Below are positions 38,201-50,550 of a stretch of 64,000 nt of DNA, in pieces. Source of the stretch: Pagrus major (taxonomy: Eukaryota > Chordata > Actinopteri > Spariformes > Sparidae). The position numbers and the translations under genes were made by a program. Within the stretch, counting starts at the first letter, position 1. Each line of letters starts with the position of its first letter. The notes under the pieces are model-generated. The model ran no database searches. It was not told the origin of the DNA and saw nothing but the letters and a program-made list of their open reading frames with translations. The stretch lies in the NCBI RefSeq assembly GCF_040436345.1, contig NC_133215.1:18793306-18857305 (forward strand). The letters run 5' to 3'.

Positions 38201-41200
38201 ATATAATTGACTATCTTGGCCAGGCAGCCAAACTTGTACCCAGAGCTCGTTTTGATGTTAAAGCTGCCATTACTAGACTCTGTGGAGAAAAGGAAAAAGA
38301 GCAGTTTAGGCAACATGGTGAAATGTCACATTATTTTTTTAAAGGCTGACGTCAGTGAACTTTCTGGACAGACAGATGCCACAGCATTCTGTTGATTGAA
38401 TGGTTTAATAGACATGATTGAGTAAAACCATCATAAGACAAAAACTAAACCAAACTGTAAACCTTAATAAACCCTCTACTCCCAGTTGTCTTCTGAATGG
38501 ACAGACTGTTAAACTAACCTTGGTTCTAAAAGCAGGTGTTGCATTATTTTCTCTGAGGTTATTAATCTTTATTTAATCAGTCTTAAATTGGTACTTTCAC
38601 AAAGTATTACCACAATCAGAGTTTTGATAAATGTTCAGCAAAAAAGTGGATATAAGGATGAGGATGTGGGTAAAGGCAAGTATTAGAAAAAGTAATCCCT
38701 TAGAGGATTTGGGACAATGGGGTGGCGGGGGGGGGGGGGGCGTTAATGTGTACATTTACTGAATCTGTGATTTGTATGTGTTTAATTACAAATGCCAATA
38801 AACAGATTTAACAAAAAAAAAAAAAAAAAAAGAAAAAGTAAAACAATGTGGCAATCATATTACTGTCACGCAGCCTTTAAAACCAGGAAAAGACAACACT
38901 TATTCCGTATCATGATATAACAATTAGGGGTTGACCGATATGGCTTTCTCAGGGACGATACAAATACAGATTATTAGAAAATCAAGGAAAGCGATGACTG
39001 ATATTTGAAATCAATATTCATTTGCAGTAAAAATTAAAATCTTAGTGTCAAAATTTAGAAAAACCAGTGATAGACCGAACCTAAGTACAATATATTCAAG
39101 TACTGTTCTTGAGGTACTTTCCTTGAGTATTTTCTTTTTCTGCTACTTTATACTTCCACCCCACTACATTTATTTGATATTTTTGGTTACTAGTTACTTT
39201 GCAGATTCATATTATTGTATTGTTTATAGGCTATTAATTATTGTGATATGTTACCAATCAGATAGTGTAGCGGTCGGTATGCTGTGTGAGTGGATGATGC
39301 TGCCTCAGAGTCAAAGCAGCACATTTTTAAATTTGTTTATTTTGTCGGCAATCTGACAGAAAAATCACTGATAATCAGAAAAAATGTTTACCATCTGCCA
39401 GACCGATAATCGACCCATCCCTAATAACGATAGCTAAGCTCTAGAAGATGCATAGTCTCATATCACAATAATGAAGTTTTTTCTACCTTATTATTGTACT
39501 ATAAATAGGCTGCCACCATTACATATCTTTGTCACAAATGTCTGTTAACCACATTTGAGGGAACAAAAAAAAAGATTGTTATGGGCCCCAATAGGCCAGG
39601 CTCTTATTTTGAGACAAAAATGGAGTTCGAAACTTGTTTATTGAATGGATTAATTCTTAGTTTTGGTCTTTTCATGTAATTTGTTGATAATAAGAACGAT
39701 CTAGAATACTACCAGCCTTATCCTTTAATGTAACAAACACATCCTTAAAATACTGCAGGAGATACTATGAGAGTAATCTGATAAGAATGACTTGAAGTCT
39801 GGCCAGCTGGTCCTATTCTCTGTTGGAGTCCAATAATGCTGCTTCCCCCCTGCAGACAGTCTGAGGCCTGGACTCGGCACTGCCAATCAAAACTGAAAAC
39901 AGACACTGATCCATGAATGATTCATGGTGTGGGCAGGCGCTTCTGTTGCTGTGAGCTGCGCTGTGGGCAGGACACTGGAAGTGTGGCAGGCTGCTCAGCG
40001 AATGGTGCAGAGGCAGGGCTAAGAGAAAAGAGCCAATGATGGAGAGGAGCCTGCGCCTGTTCAGCCGGGACATGGAGAGCTGCAAGGAGTGGCGGAGGGA
40101 GTGAGCGAGTGCACGAGCGACGGGCGAGAGTGCATGAGAGCGGAGCGGAGGAAAACAGGTCGAGGGAGAGAACGCGGAGGAGGGAGAGAGTGGAAGACGG
40201 AGCGATAGGTGGAGCACCGAGAAGAGGAGAGTGCATCTGTTGACTCGCATCTTCTAAAGACTGAGCCAGACGCACAGGTGAGTCTGCAGATTTTTCTGAA
40301 TAGCATCATCAGAGGAATGTGTGCGCGTTTGGCATCAGCAGATCATAACAACCCACAGTATTAATCTTAGCTACAGGCTGTAGGCTGCTCTTGGTCTCAC
40401 TGTGTAGCTATGACTAATATGGGTTCTTTTAATGGGTAATCCAGCGACTGCAGGAAAAATCACACATTTTTAAATGCAGCAGATTCTATTTTAGAAGCTA
40501 ATCCCTTCTGCATGAGAGAAACCTAAAAGTGCACATCACCATATCTAGCTATGTATCCAAAAATGTTATTATACTTTAACAAGAACTAAGTGAAGATCTT
40601 AATGAGGCCGCTATATTATTTAGGCCAAGACTGAGCGAGCATGCAATGGATTAAATAAACATGGATGTGTCTGTCTGCACTCTTCCAGCTTGAATACCAA
40701 GCATCAGAAACTGTGTGCGTGTGTGTCTGTGTTTGTTTCTATGTCTGTAATAGTACTCATGTGCATTTAGTCTGCGTTTGTGTATGACTCGGAGCAAACT
40801 GCAGCTCTCGAGACAAATCAATGAGGGACTGACAGCTGTGAGGAGCCAGCCCGGGGCATTAGGGAGTATATAAGTGCGTTTGGGGTGTGTGTGTGTGTGT
40901 GTGTTTGATGAGAGGCAGCCGCCGTGTAGCCGCCAGAGAGCAATCTCTGGTGCTACAACACCTTTAAGAGCCTGGCTGGGGTGGGGCTCATTTGGGGTGA
41001 AATAACAGATGCTGTGGGGAGCCAATCTGGTCTTATGTGTTTGACTGCTCTGACACAAGAAAGGACAGTTACGGTCACGTTACAGTTTCAGGTGACAGAG
41101 AAAACAAAGTTACAATCACGCAAACAGTATTCACTTGTTTCTGCAAGTGCACTAAAATACACTCTCAGGACCAGCAGTATTCCCTGTCACAGTTAAAATG

Positions 41201-44200
41201 ACCTTAGAAGAAAATACACTCATTAAAAAATGTAACCTCACAGGCTTAGTCTAGTGCAAAGAGAAGCTCTTATGCCCCTCTTTCTGGGGCTCACTCAAGT
41301 AATCTGGGTCAGCCTCCTCGGTCTCAGTGTGTAAAAATGTCTGTGATTGTGTGTGCGTGCATGCATGTGCATATGTGTGCTTAGAGCATGTATGTGCACA
41401 CATGCAAATGTGTGAGTGTGGGCAGAGATACTGGCACACTGTTCACTGAGCATTTTGGCTGAAAATGTGAAAGGACAGCTGAAGAGAGACAAATGGTTTG
41501 ACAATGTGCATGTGTGCAGAACATGTTTAACTTCATTAAAGTAGACTGAAATTCCTTAACTACAGCATTATTGTGAGGCGATGGCCAAATTGAAAACCAA
41601 GCGAAGGTGCCACATTTCACTGTGCAGTGATGTTTTTCTACCAGTCTATTTTTTTGTGAGCAGATGGTCTCAGTAGGGTTTATGCTCTTTTGCAATATAA
41701 CCTTTCGCTCTAATAACACATTGTCCTCTCATTCAACTAAAAATACATTCTAGAGCTAGGGTTTACTTATGTGTACAAACTGATATTGCAGTTTCTCTTT
41801 TCATAACATGATACCCCATGTGACTGACTGATAACGATGTTGTGTCATAATCTCATTACGGCAAATTACCTGAGAGAAGTCCAGATGGTTTAAGGAGGAA
41901 ATGGCTTTCCCACTCTGTGGTCTCAAGTGAGATTATATCTTTGTCAAACAATACATTAGCTGTGCAAAAGTGAAAATGTGAATGTCATGATCTGTAGAGC
42001 TAATAGGGGAGGGTGATCTGGCCCAAAAAAATCATCATGATCCATTTAATCGCAATCACGATCCACAATCTAAACTGCAATCTTTCTTCTCAATTTTGAA
42101 ATGCCCTGTAGACCACAGCCTGGTTTGAAATAGCCTGGGAATTTTTCCGTTTGCATCATGAAATCATAATATTGAATCAAAGAAACTTCTTTTTTGGTGC
42201 AAGCTGCTTGCCCACCATACCACTAGCTATAACCCTTGCATTATTTACAATATGTTAACCAAGGAAGAGCCAGGTGAAGTAATTTGTCATAATCAGCGCA
42301 GCCATCTAGTTGGCGGCACCATACTGTTGGTTTGTTCACGTAGCATGGATCTGATAGTATGAAGACATTAAATACTGCAATCTCTACAATTCATCTAAAA
42401 CCCACCCCTAAGAGATGATATTCATTATTTTAAAATTCTGGCACTACAAAGCCCAGTTCATCAATTCAAAAAATATTATAACACTCAAAGAATCCTACAT
42501 TTATGCCCTAGAGAGCCATTCTTTTATTGCTTTCATTTTTTAATCATTTTCTCACCATGGAAACAAGTTTTCTTCAACCATCCTTGTCTAATTTGGTGTC
42601 TCACATGCTGTCACCACCTCGCAGTAAAACCAAGTACCAAACGCCGTCACAGGCATTAACAATCTGTTCTTCTCTTTGTCTTTTGTTGCTTCAAACCAGA
42701 AACCATGGCCAATATCACTGCCACTATACACCCAAGTAATCTGCCATGGCACCCAGAGGCGGCCCCTCTCTCCCACGTCTCCTTGCAGGTCCAGGAGGTC
42801 TACCCTTTCCATGATGGCTGGAATGTTGCCTGCTTCATCATTCTCCTGCTCTTCATTCTCACCGTCCTGTCCCTGGCTGCCTTGGCCGTGCTCTATGAGC
42901 TACTGGACTGTGGGTGTTGTGCCAAAGGGAAGACACATCAGCAGCTACAGGAGGAGGGGCCCGGAGGCTGCGGCAAGCTCATGACCAGCATTTGCAAGGA
43001 GCCGGAATCCCACACTGAGGTGGTATAGGGGCGGCGGGGATGAAGATGAGGCAGAGTGGGAATTCAGGTTTCATTGCTGAAATGGGCAATACCACAGCGT
43101 TGACCCTGATGTCCCAAAAAAAGAACTTCTAAAGCTGCTCGATAGTGGTTCAATTGCTCACAGTTAAGAGGATGCGGAGGAAGGACACAGGATAAAGTTT
43201 AAAAAAAACAAGGAAGGGGGGCAGTTTGTCAATGATTTGGAGTGAGTCTAATTAGCTTTTCATTTCACATCTACATTCACTAACACTTAACACACAGGGC
43301 AGTGAAAGCCCTGTTTTACACCAAAAATACTACTAGAAGAAGCACACAGCACTCAGGTAGAGTAGTAATACAAGTACCAGAAATAATACTAATAGTGTGG
43401 CTGGAAAATCATGTTAACACAGGCAAACAATTATCACACCCAATATCAACTAGGTGAAAAATAAAGGTTTCTTGTTCGACGACACCTGCCCTGTTAGTAC
43501 TGCACGTATTTGTGACCGGCTGGACGCAAATGAGCTTCTATGGAGACGTATTGTATACAGACAGAAAATGCTGTCCAAACCTAAGGACTTGAATATCCTC
43601 GTTTCCCAACAGGACATGAAAAAAAAACAAATAAATGATCAAGCTTAGTTGGACAGCATCGTTGCTTTGGATAAAGCCTGTGCTTCTCTATACTTTATTA
43701 ACTTGTATGCCAGTGGTGTCAACATGTTTAGCATTGCAACGTTATTTCATGACGAGTGACACTTGACTGCTGCACATGTGACGTACTGTATTTGATCATG
43801 TCATGTTGAGCACAATGTATGATTTCATATGCCTTACCACAAAATGCCTAATAAAGTGTCACTAAATTATGTACCAGATGTTTTTTCTGCTAAAAGAACA
43901 GACGAATAAATGTTAGGTGGTGAAAAAAAACATGCGTTTTATTATTTTATTGTTGCTAATATTTTGCAGACTTTCATTTTAAATTCTCAAATTATTTATT
44001 CATAATAATAGTCGGATGTCAAAATGTCAAAAATGATTCAAAAACCCCTCTTACATAGGTTACAGGGTCGCCAGAGACCCAAGGTTTGAAAGAATGTGAC
44101 ATTCTTTATATTCACTGTGTGCTCGATGCAAGTCATGGCCGGTAATGTTGTGTTTCTCTGTTTAGCCTCATGAGGGTTGTTGTCTCACTGTTACTATGAA

Positions 44201-45528
44201 TAAATACAAACACAATTAATCATAAAGTTTGTTTGTATTAGCGTACTGTCACACTAACATGATGGTGCACCAGATGGATGTCAGGAGCTCTGAATGGGAC
44301 GATGGTCAAGTTACAGTCCATGTACTGGTCCCAAGAGAAGTTAGGACTGATAAGAAAATCCCATATAGTTGCATCACATGCCTTGACCTTACTGCTACAA
44401 CTAGCAAGTAGGTTTCCTGGCCAAATTTCCAACTTGGGAAGCCTGAAGATCTTACAAGCGTTGCACTTTCAGCTTGGTCAGCCCACCCACTATTGTGGCC
44501 ATGGTTTGTGAAAAGATAAGTGGTGCCACCACTTCCATAATTTAATAGGATGCTGATGGAGTCTTCAGTTTATCCAGAAACAGAAACTGAGAAACTCCCA
44601 CAGAAACGTTGGTGATGATACCATGTTGCAATGACCACAAGCAAGTGATTACTGTGCTGACTGATGTGGGCTTTGTAGGGATCAATCTATGAGAAGTTAT
44701 TGTAGCCTATATGTACGATAGTACAGTATAAATGTGAAATAAAATATGAAAAGCACATTGTCCTGAGACTATAAATGATTGCAAAGTTTCATTAATGGCA
44801 AAAATCGAATTTTTTGTGTTTTTGTTTTTGTTAATGCGTTCTGAAATGTTCAAAAATAATGTCATATTAATATCAGCATCATTAAAGTGCCGGGTCATTA
44901 CAGACGAGGTATGTAAGAATGTCTGAAAAAAATAATTTATTTAAGGAATAAAATAATGATAATCAACTACACATCAAAATATGCTGGTAAATTAACGGCA
45001 AATAATACAATTTATGGCAGTGCCTTTACTGCCTGTATAAAAAAATCAGTACTAAGAATATAATTTAAATTGATTAAAATCCACGTTTCCTTTGTTTTAA
45101 AACTGTGATACATACACCCACAGACTGGTTGTTTTGAAATATATAATCTAATTTTTCAAGCTGTTCTCTGATCATGAAAATGTTGATCAGCGCATTCTTA
45201 CTGGTACTTACAAGTACAGCGGGGATTAGTGCCAGAATCAGGTGTTACAACGACACCGTTACTAGGGCTTCCATCCATACAGAACCCACTTACAACACAA
45301 CAAGGAAGCCATTCACTTTAACAGTCGGTCATTTAAAAAAACAAACATTTTTAATCTTCATCACTCACCAGCACCGTGTTTGGACCCTGAGGAGCTCTCC
45401 TTGTCACCTTTGGGCTTCTTCTTCTTGTGTGATCCCGAGTCTGAGGCAGCCTGTCTCTTCTCTACAGCTGGAGTGGACAGAGCTCTTTTCTTGAACAGCT
45501 CCCTCTCCCTCAGTAGAGCTGGATCCAT
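35213..45528 (-). CDS. gtf2e2: General transcription factor IIE subunit 2 (TFIIE-beta), 7 coding exons
   Basis: Coding exons, 5' to 3': 45528-45369, 38279-38197, 37531-37424, 37139-36957, 36802-36709, 35632-35517, 35332-35213 (287 aa; human 291). Phases close, with GT-AG introns. The protein begins [20 protein letters not shown], followed by a Lys/Ser-rich linker. The core winged-helix region runs from [17 protein letters not shown] through [15 protein letters not shown] and [20 protein letters not shown]. Then come [41 protein letters not shown], and a basic tail [20 protein letters not shown]. With GTF2E1 it forms TFIIE, which recruits and stimulates TFIIH and helps open the promoter for RNA polymerase II. 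Intron 1 of the coding region is 7.1 kb and hosts smim18 on the other strand. A non-coding first exon starts upstream near 46434. Confidence 0.97.
38700..38831 (+). repeat. G-run and poly(A)-tailed block, possible retroposed sequence
   Basis: A run of about 13 G at about 38728-38740 is followed by unique-looking sequence, an AATAAA at about 38800-38805, and 18 or more A residues from 38813. Poly(A) after an AATAAA at mRNA-like spacing suggests the 3' end of a retroposed transcript or of a retroelement. No source gene was recognised. It lies in gtf2e2 intron 1. Confidence 0.4.
38925..39428. repeat. Nested non-autonomous transposons in gtf2e2 intron 1
   Basis: The outer element begins 'attaggggttgaccgatat' and ends 'gataatcgacccatcccta'. 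These imperfect inverted termini are of a type common in teleosts (GACCGATAATCGG-like). Inside it, about 39080-39220, is a second block with 'gagtattttctttttctgct' and 'ccccactacatttatttga' phrases that belong to another common fish element. No coding frame was found. Confidence 0.55.
40020..40277 (+). promoter_or_regulatory. smim18: Putative smim18 5' non-coding exon and promoter
   Basis: A GC- and purine-rich block (GAGCGAGTGCACGAGCG-like, several CpG) ends in a strong donor, cacag|gtgagt, at 40277/40278. The smim18 coding exon has its acceptor at 42699. The block is therefore a good candidate for the untranslated first exon. Antisense reading frames here (39813-40309) are artefacts of the purine bias. 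The transcription start and the link to smim18 are inference. Confidence 0.5.
42005..42115. repeat. Interspersed repeat remnant in the smim18/gtf2e2 intron
   Basis: The phrase 'gtgatctggcccaaaaaaat' followed by catcatgatccatttaatcg and 'caatcacgatccacaatc' resembles the common teleost GTGATATGGCCAAAAAT / ATCACGAT element. It is short, degenerate and non-coding. Confidence 0.45.
42705..43028 (+). CDS. smim18: Small integral membrane protein 18, nested in gtf2e2 intron 1
   Basis: The whole 107-aa CDS is in one exon, whose acceptor (ttcaaaccag) ends at 42699, five bases before the ATG. The protein has a polar N-terminus, [20 protein letters not shown] leading into one membrane helix (about 41-65), a juxtamembrane cysteine cluster (DCGCC, residues 68-72) and a charged tail ending TEVV. 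The FQVQ/VYPFHD-WN-ACF core and the ETEVV-type end match mammalian SMIM18 as I remember it. Its molecular function is unknown to me. The gene lies on the opposite strand within gtf2e2 intron 1, the same nesting as in human, which supports the orthology. The C-terminus fits a class III PDZ ligand (x-D/E-x-hydrophobic). The 3' UTR probably runs to the AATAAA at 43850. Confidence 0.9.
   Translation: MANITATIHPSNLPWHPEAAPLSHVSLQVQEVYPFHDGWNVACFIILLLFILTVLSLAALAVLYELLDCGCCAKGKTHQQLQEEGPGGCGKLMTSICKEPESHTEVV
43850..43855 (+). terminator. smim18: smim18 poly(A) signal AATAAA
   Basis: AATAAA within gcctaataaagtgtcac, about 820 bp after the smim18 stop. It is followed by T/GT-rich sequence (tgttttttctgc), as expected for a cleavage site near 43870. 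Confidence 0.6.
43871..45368. other. Remainder of gtf2e2 intron 1
   Basis: AT-rich intronic sequence between the presumed smim18 3' end and gtf2e2 coding exon 1. No conserved coding frame, microsatellite or clear transposon was recognised. Confidence 0.4.
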
Positions 45529-46433
45529 CCTGGCTGACAGGGCGCAACACATATCAAAAACAACAACAATAAGATTAAGACTAAGCAACAATTGAATGAG
45601 ACAAAATAAAAGCTCCCTTTGGTCTGAGACCTTTTCAATAATCCAGATTGAAATCCAAGATGTTATGACAAACATTTCATATAAACCTGACACTTTTTAC
45701 CAAGCAATGAAGAGACTGGGTCTGTTTTCATATCTGTGTGGACACAGATGACATACTGTAACCATAGCTGGATAAAGCTGTCCAGCTGCTGAGACTCTAA
45801 TGATAACCCTTTCTCACCCTGTGCATTGTAAATGTTTTCTATTGCCAAGTTCTCATCAAGTCCAGTACACATATTACACATAAGAGCTTCTATATTTCTG
45901 AACAAAGTCAAAGACCTACTTTAGCAATATGATGAGAGACACATTCATTTAAGACTATGCACCATCTGAGCACAACACTCAAATAATAAACGTTTGTATT
46001 TTGACAGGGGGGTTCTCTACATGACAATCAATTAACCTGGGCCCCTAACTGAGAAGACATGTAAACATAGCCTTAACACGATTGATGAGCGCTCTTGTAT
46101 AAAAACAAAATAGCGTCAGAGGGAAAAAAAAGTCCTCAAAATGTAACAGCTAAATTAGCATTATCATTAGCTAGTTCGTTTGGCAGCAGGGTTACAAGTA
46201 ACGTTGGCTAGCTATGGTTACGCATTGTTCTAAGTTAGCCTAACGCTGTTGTATTGTGATAATGTAAACCCAAAAATAGCAATGGCTAACGTTATCTAGC
46301 TGCTTCAGCTAGCGTCTCTGTCTACTTTTAATAATTTACAGCAGACACAAGACAAACACAGGTAAGTTAAGGAAAGGCTTATTAGTTAGCATTAGCTTGC
46401 CGATTTGTTCAACGCGATCCTAGTGACCATTAC

Positions 46434-46700
46434 CTGGTACTGTGTTCCCGTTTCTCAGAGAAAGTGACGGCTTAACCCAGGAGGGTTATCTAATTTCACA
46501 GGATATCGAAGAGATATGTTCTCTTCAGCAAATAACGGCCTTCACTCGTCCCTTGAAAGATAATAAGTTGACGTTAGCTAACTAACTTCATCTCTCTTTT
46601 CTCTCATGCTCAACTTCCGTTGTTGTTCGATTTGCCGGAAATCGACTGCTAGTCCTTGGTCGACGTCATCACGTCGTGGTAATACACAACAGGAAAAACA
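46434..46700 (-). promoter_or_regulatory. gtf2e2: gtf2e2 non-coding first exon and promoter
   Basis: A good donor (gtaccag|gtaatg on the minus strand) marks a 5' UTR exon ending at 46434. It would splice to the acceptor just before the coding exon (45530). Upstream are ETS-like motifs (ACTTCCG near 46614, CCGGAAAT near 46635) and a CRE-like GACGTCAT at 46662-46669. No TATA box was found. These are typical of housekeeping promoters. Exon and start positions are inferred. Confidence 0.55.
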
Positions 46701-46775
46701 AAATAAATGTGTTAACGGGATTATATTTTACTAGTATTATGTATTTATTTATTTATATATTATTATTATTGTTAT

Positions 46776-46781
<6 letters not shown>

Positions 46782-46829
<48 letters not shown>
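46782..46829. repeat. (ATT)n trinucleotide microsatellite
   Basis: About 16 tandem ATT/TTA units, with looser TTA-rich sequence to the left from about 46740. Confidence 0.9.
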
Positions 46830-47258
46830 GGATACACTTTAGCCATTGAATCTAATGTAAATGGTAAGAACCACTGAAGAGACAAGGTGTTGTAACTTAA
46901 GAGGCACAGAAGGAGCTCAGTGGTCTACAGTTTTATGAATTATTGGTTTTCCCTCAAGCTTTTAGACAGTGTTTTCTTCTGCTTCCAGTGCAGTGTTATT
47001 AGTCATATTAGTTTATACACTTAAAAGTTAACTGTTCATTATATACTATATATTTTAAATGCCAGATAACTGGATCTCATTCTTATAACAGTGACGGTAG
47101 TAATTCAGACTACATTTTTATTCAGTATTTCTGAGCGCACCTCAGAGTATCACACCCCTATACTCTGTATTTCAAAGTATCAGACCCTGACAAATGCTGT
47201 GTATCTCCAGTGAATAAATGGCACAGTGGTGCCTCATAGTGGTTCATTGATGATACTG

Positions 47259-47359
<101 letters not shown>

Positions 47360-48454
47360 GTAATCCACCAGTCAAATTCATAGTCAACACCAACAGGGGG
47401 CAGCATATCAACAGGTGACCAGATAACTGCTGAAAACTGCAGCTGCCATCAGGTAATTAGCTCGGTTAAACATGCATCTAGCAGTCCAGATGTTTACACT
47501 GCTAGCACAGGAGCTCTGAAATGGGATGGGATGGGGCTAGGTGCTTAGCATGCTAACTTCAGTAGATATCTCTGCAACACAGTGCATAGATGTCATAACA
47601 TCAACACTGTTATTTCTTCACATTCCTTGCATGATCTGAGTTATTTTTTTAAACGTTACAAAAAGTCACAATTTGAAATTCTTACATAATGCACCTTTGA
47701 ACATCTTTGCATCAAAACCTGAGAGCAATAAAAGATCTGCATTTGTTCAGATAAAGTACAAACACGATTGCAATGATGAAATCCTAGCCATCCAACGGGT
47801 GCTGTGGCTTTATAGTTTTCTCAGGGTTACAGTGAGAAGGCAAACCCCACAGGAGTTCAGATGTGAGGCCATTGCCCCTTACCGCACCTCCACGCCCATC
47901 TGTGTCCTCCGGCAACCTTTCAGAGTAAAATTCCACTCTCTATGGGAGCTGACTATTATAATGTGCCTATAGTGCAGCTTTGGCCATGGCTGAGGCTATA
48001 ATCTATTCAGCACATTGACTGATAAATATGATGCAGCCATTTCTTGTCACTACTCACTGCATTCAAAGATGTTCTATATGGGAAGAGCTTGTGTAAGTTT
48101 GAAAGTACATCAGTTTAAGGCAACACCACCTCTGAGCATATTCAGGTGAGAGAAGAGGTGAGATAAGGCCACAGTTTAACCAAGTCACTAAAGCAAATAG
48201 AGAGCTAAGCACTCAGGAGCAGCAGAGTGTTTAATATAAGATACAGAGAAGAGCCAGACCGTGGCATGGCATTCAGCTGAAACTGTAAGAGGGGAATAGA
48301 GGCCATTTTTTTCAAAATTAGTTCTCAGTTCCTGCACACGCATAAGCTTTCATGCATGGATTAATTGGCACAGGATTTCACATAAAAGATGCTCTCTCAT
48401 TTTAGTCAAGAATTACGCAGTAACTAGATTCTGAATGTTCCTCAGATATTAACA

Positions 48455-48665
48455 AGTCCATTTACCATAACTGTACTTAAGTTTACTTGACAAAATGAAC
48501 TTGAAGTATGCTTCTTTTATAAGGGTATATTTTGAGGCTGATACCTTAGTACTTTTACCTAAGTATCAGTTTGAATGCAGTACTTTTGCTTGCAACAGAA
48601 TGTGTATACACTGTGGTATTACTACATTTACTAGTACAATGCCCGAGTGCTTCTTTCACCACTCT
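48455..48665. repeat. Teleost interspersed repeat (ACTTAAGT/CTTTTACC type)
   Basis: It contains 'actgtacttaagtttacttg', 'ttagtacttttacctaagta' and a terminal 'gcttctttcaccactctg'. These phrases belong to the same common fish element family seen near 10205-10400 and inside 38925-39428. Confidence 0.5.
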
Positions 48666-50108
48666 GTATGAGTATTTTCTTTTTCAATTCAATTGCCTTG
48701 GGGGGTTGAGGTGCATCTGAGCTTTGTGCCATAGTATTTCTAGGTCAGTCTGTCATGTTTGGTGGCCTCTGGAAAATACATACAGAGGTACAGAGTGGCA
48801 TGTGACATCACTCTTTTCTGCTGAGCCCTGCCTGCTTTAAACCAATGAGGAAAGAAAGAAAAAAGAAACATGTGAAATAACAATTACTGTCACTTTAACA
48901 ACAACTTTTCTTTAATGAAGGACAGTTTTACAAATCTATTCTATACAATCATTGTGGAAATAATATAACTTTCACATCTTGCAAGCTTTATAGCGATCTG
49001 CTGTTGTGTTTATGTGCGGTTATGTTAGTTAGAACTAATTTATCCATTCTTACAGCAAACACACACAGATACTGTACATGCTCACTGAAGTGTTTTTTTT
49101 TACAACCCACAGTGGGAGGAATTGCCCAAAGTTGAAACTGAATTTGCTTCTTCCTTTGTCCAAACGGCACTGTCTCATACATTTGTTATAAGGACGTTAG
49201 CATGTTATGTAAGCAGGCTGGAACAGCTCTCTGAGTACTTTGTTGGATTAAGTTTTTTATGTGTATCTTCTCTCTTTAAAAGTAACACATTGCACAGCAC
49301 ACTGTAAAATATACAGTGTGTTGCTAGCTCTATTCCACAGGGATATGAAAATTTGAGTAGGAGCTTGTGTGCACGCTATTAGTCTACATTAGTTGGTTAT
49401 TTTTCGTCTAAACCCAAAAGCCTGAGATGTTGATTTAATAAAAAAAAAAGTCAGTATGTCCTCTGGTGTGTTTGTGTGAGTGTGGGTGAGTGGACGTATG
49501 TCCTCGGCTGGATGTATTATACCAAAAATTATGCAACAAACATTGCAGGGGAAGTCTCTTTGTGCAGGTACAGCAGAGAACATAAAAACAGGCAGTTCTT
49601 CCAACTTTCAGATGCTCATGCGGATCATAGAACAAATTAGCATCTCCAGGACTCATAATTAATGATTCAGCAGGCCAGTCAAAGAAGTGAGTCCACATGA
49701 ATGATTAAATATGTGCTAACCTAATTTAGGGCCTAATCCATAATGAATGAATTACACTGTTTAGACATAGCAGAGAGAGAACGGAAGAGAGAGGGAGACG
49801 ATTTAGACATCAGAGAATAGCGAGACTTGTGAAGGGACAACCATAAATTATTCTGCTTCGGATGGCTCAACTTCACCGTCACTTTGACTGCAGTCACATT
49901 CAAGCCACTACAACCTGGGTAAGTCCAAAGTGTAACCATGGCCAATTAGACCGATGCTGTCACTGATTGTTTTATGAGTCACCATTTTCTCTTTGTTGAT
50001 TCCCGTTCTGTTGTTTTTCACAGCTAAAACTGCCAGAACTGGTCATTTTATTAGCAAGCCTGTGTGCGTGTACAAGAGAGGGATGAGAGAGAGTTTGTGT
50101 ATTACAGT

Positions 50109-50111
<3 letters not shown>

Positions 50112-50171
<60 letters not shown>

Positions 50172-50335
50172 CACTGTAATATAGAGGTGAGGAGTAATAT
50201 CAAAGAGAAGAGACGAGTGAAATCCTGGAGCTGCAGCCAACCAGCGCAAATCCCTGTGGAGGAGAAAATCTCAAAGTGACAGCTTTCAATTACAACAGTA
50301 GGAGGAAGTGTATGTGTGTGAGTGTGTGTATGTGT

Positions 50336-50387
<52 letters not shown>

Positions 50388-50550
50388 ACCTGTCAGCACT
50401 TCTGGGCTTCACTGACAGTTCGATGTCACAGCTTCTGAATTGAAAGTACCTCATGTACACACAAGAAAGACCACAGACACGCACACACGCACACACACAC
50501 ACACAAACACACACACATACACACACACACACACAGACACACAGACACAC
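50112..50550. repeat. Cluster of simple repeats: (GA)n, (GT)n and (CA)n
   Basis: (GA)n runs over 50112-50167, (GT)n over about 50310-50386, and interrupted (CA)n over about 50478-50550. The latter two are inverted relative to each other about 100 bp apart, so opposite arms could pair in single-stranded form. All reading frames across them are repeat translations. Confidence 0.9.

Noticed and set aside
39813-40309. Three minus-strand Ser/Leu/Pro-rich frames (82-145 aa)
   Set aside because: They are antisense to a purine-rich smim18 5' exon. The composition explains the open frames and no protein family is recognisable.
47673-47972. 99-aa plus-strand frame
   Set aside because: No recognisable domain, no exon partner and a weak start. 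A frame of this length is expected by chance over 64 kb.
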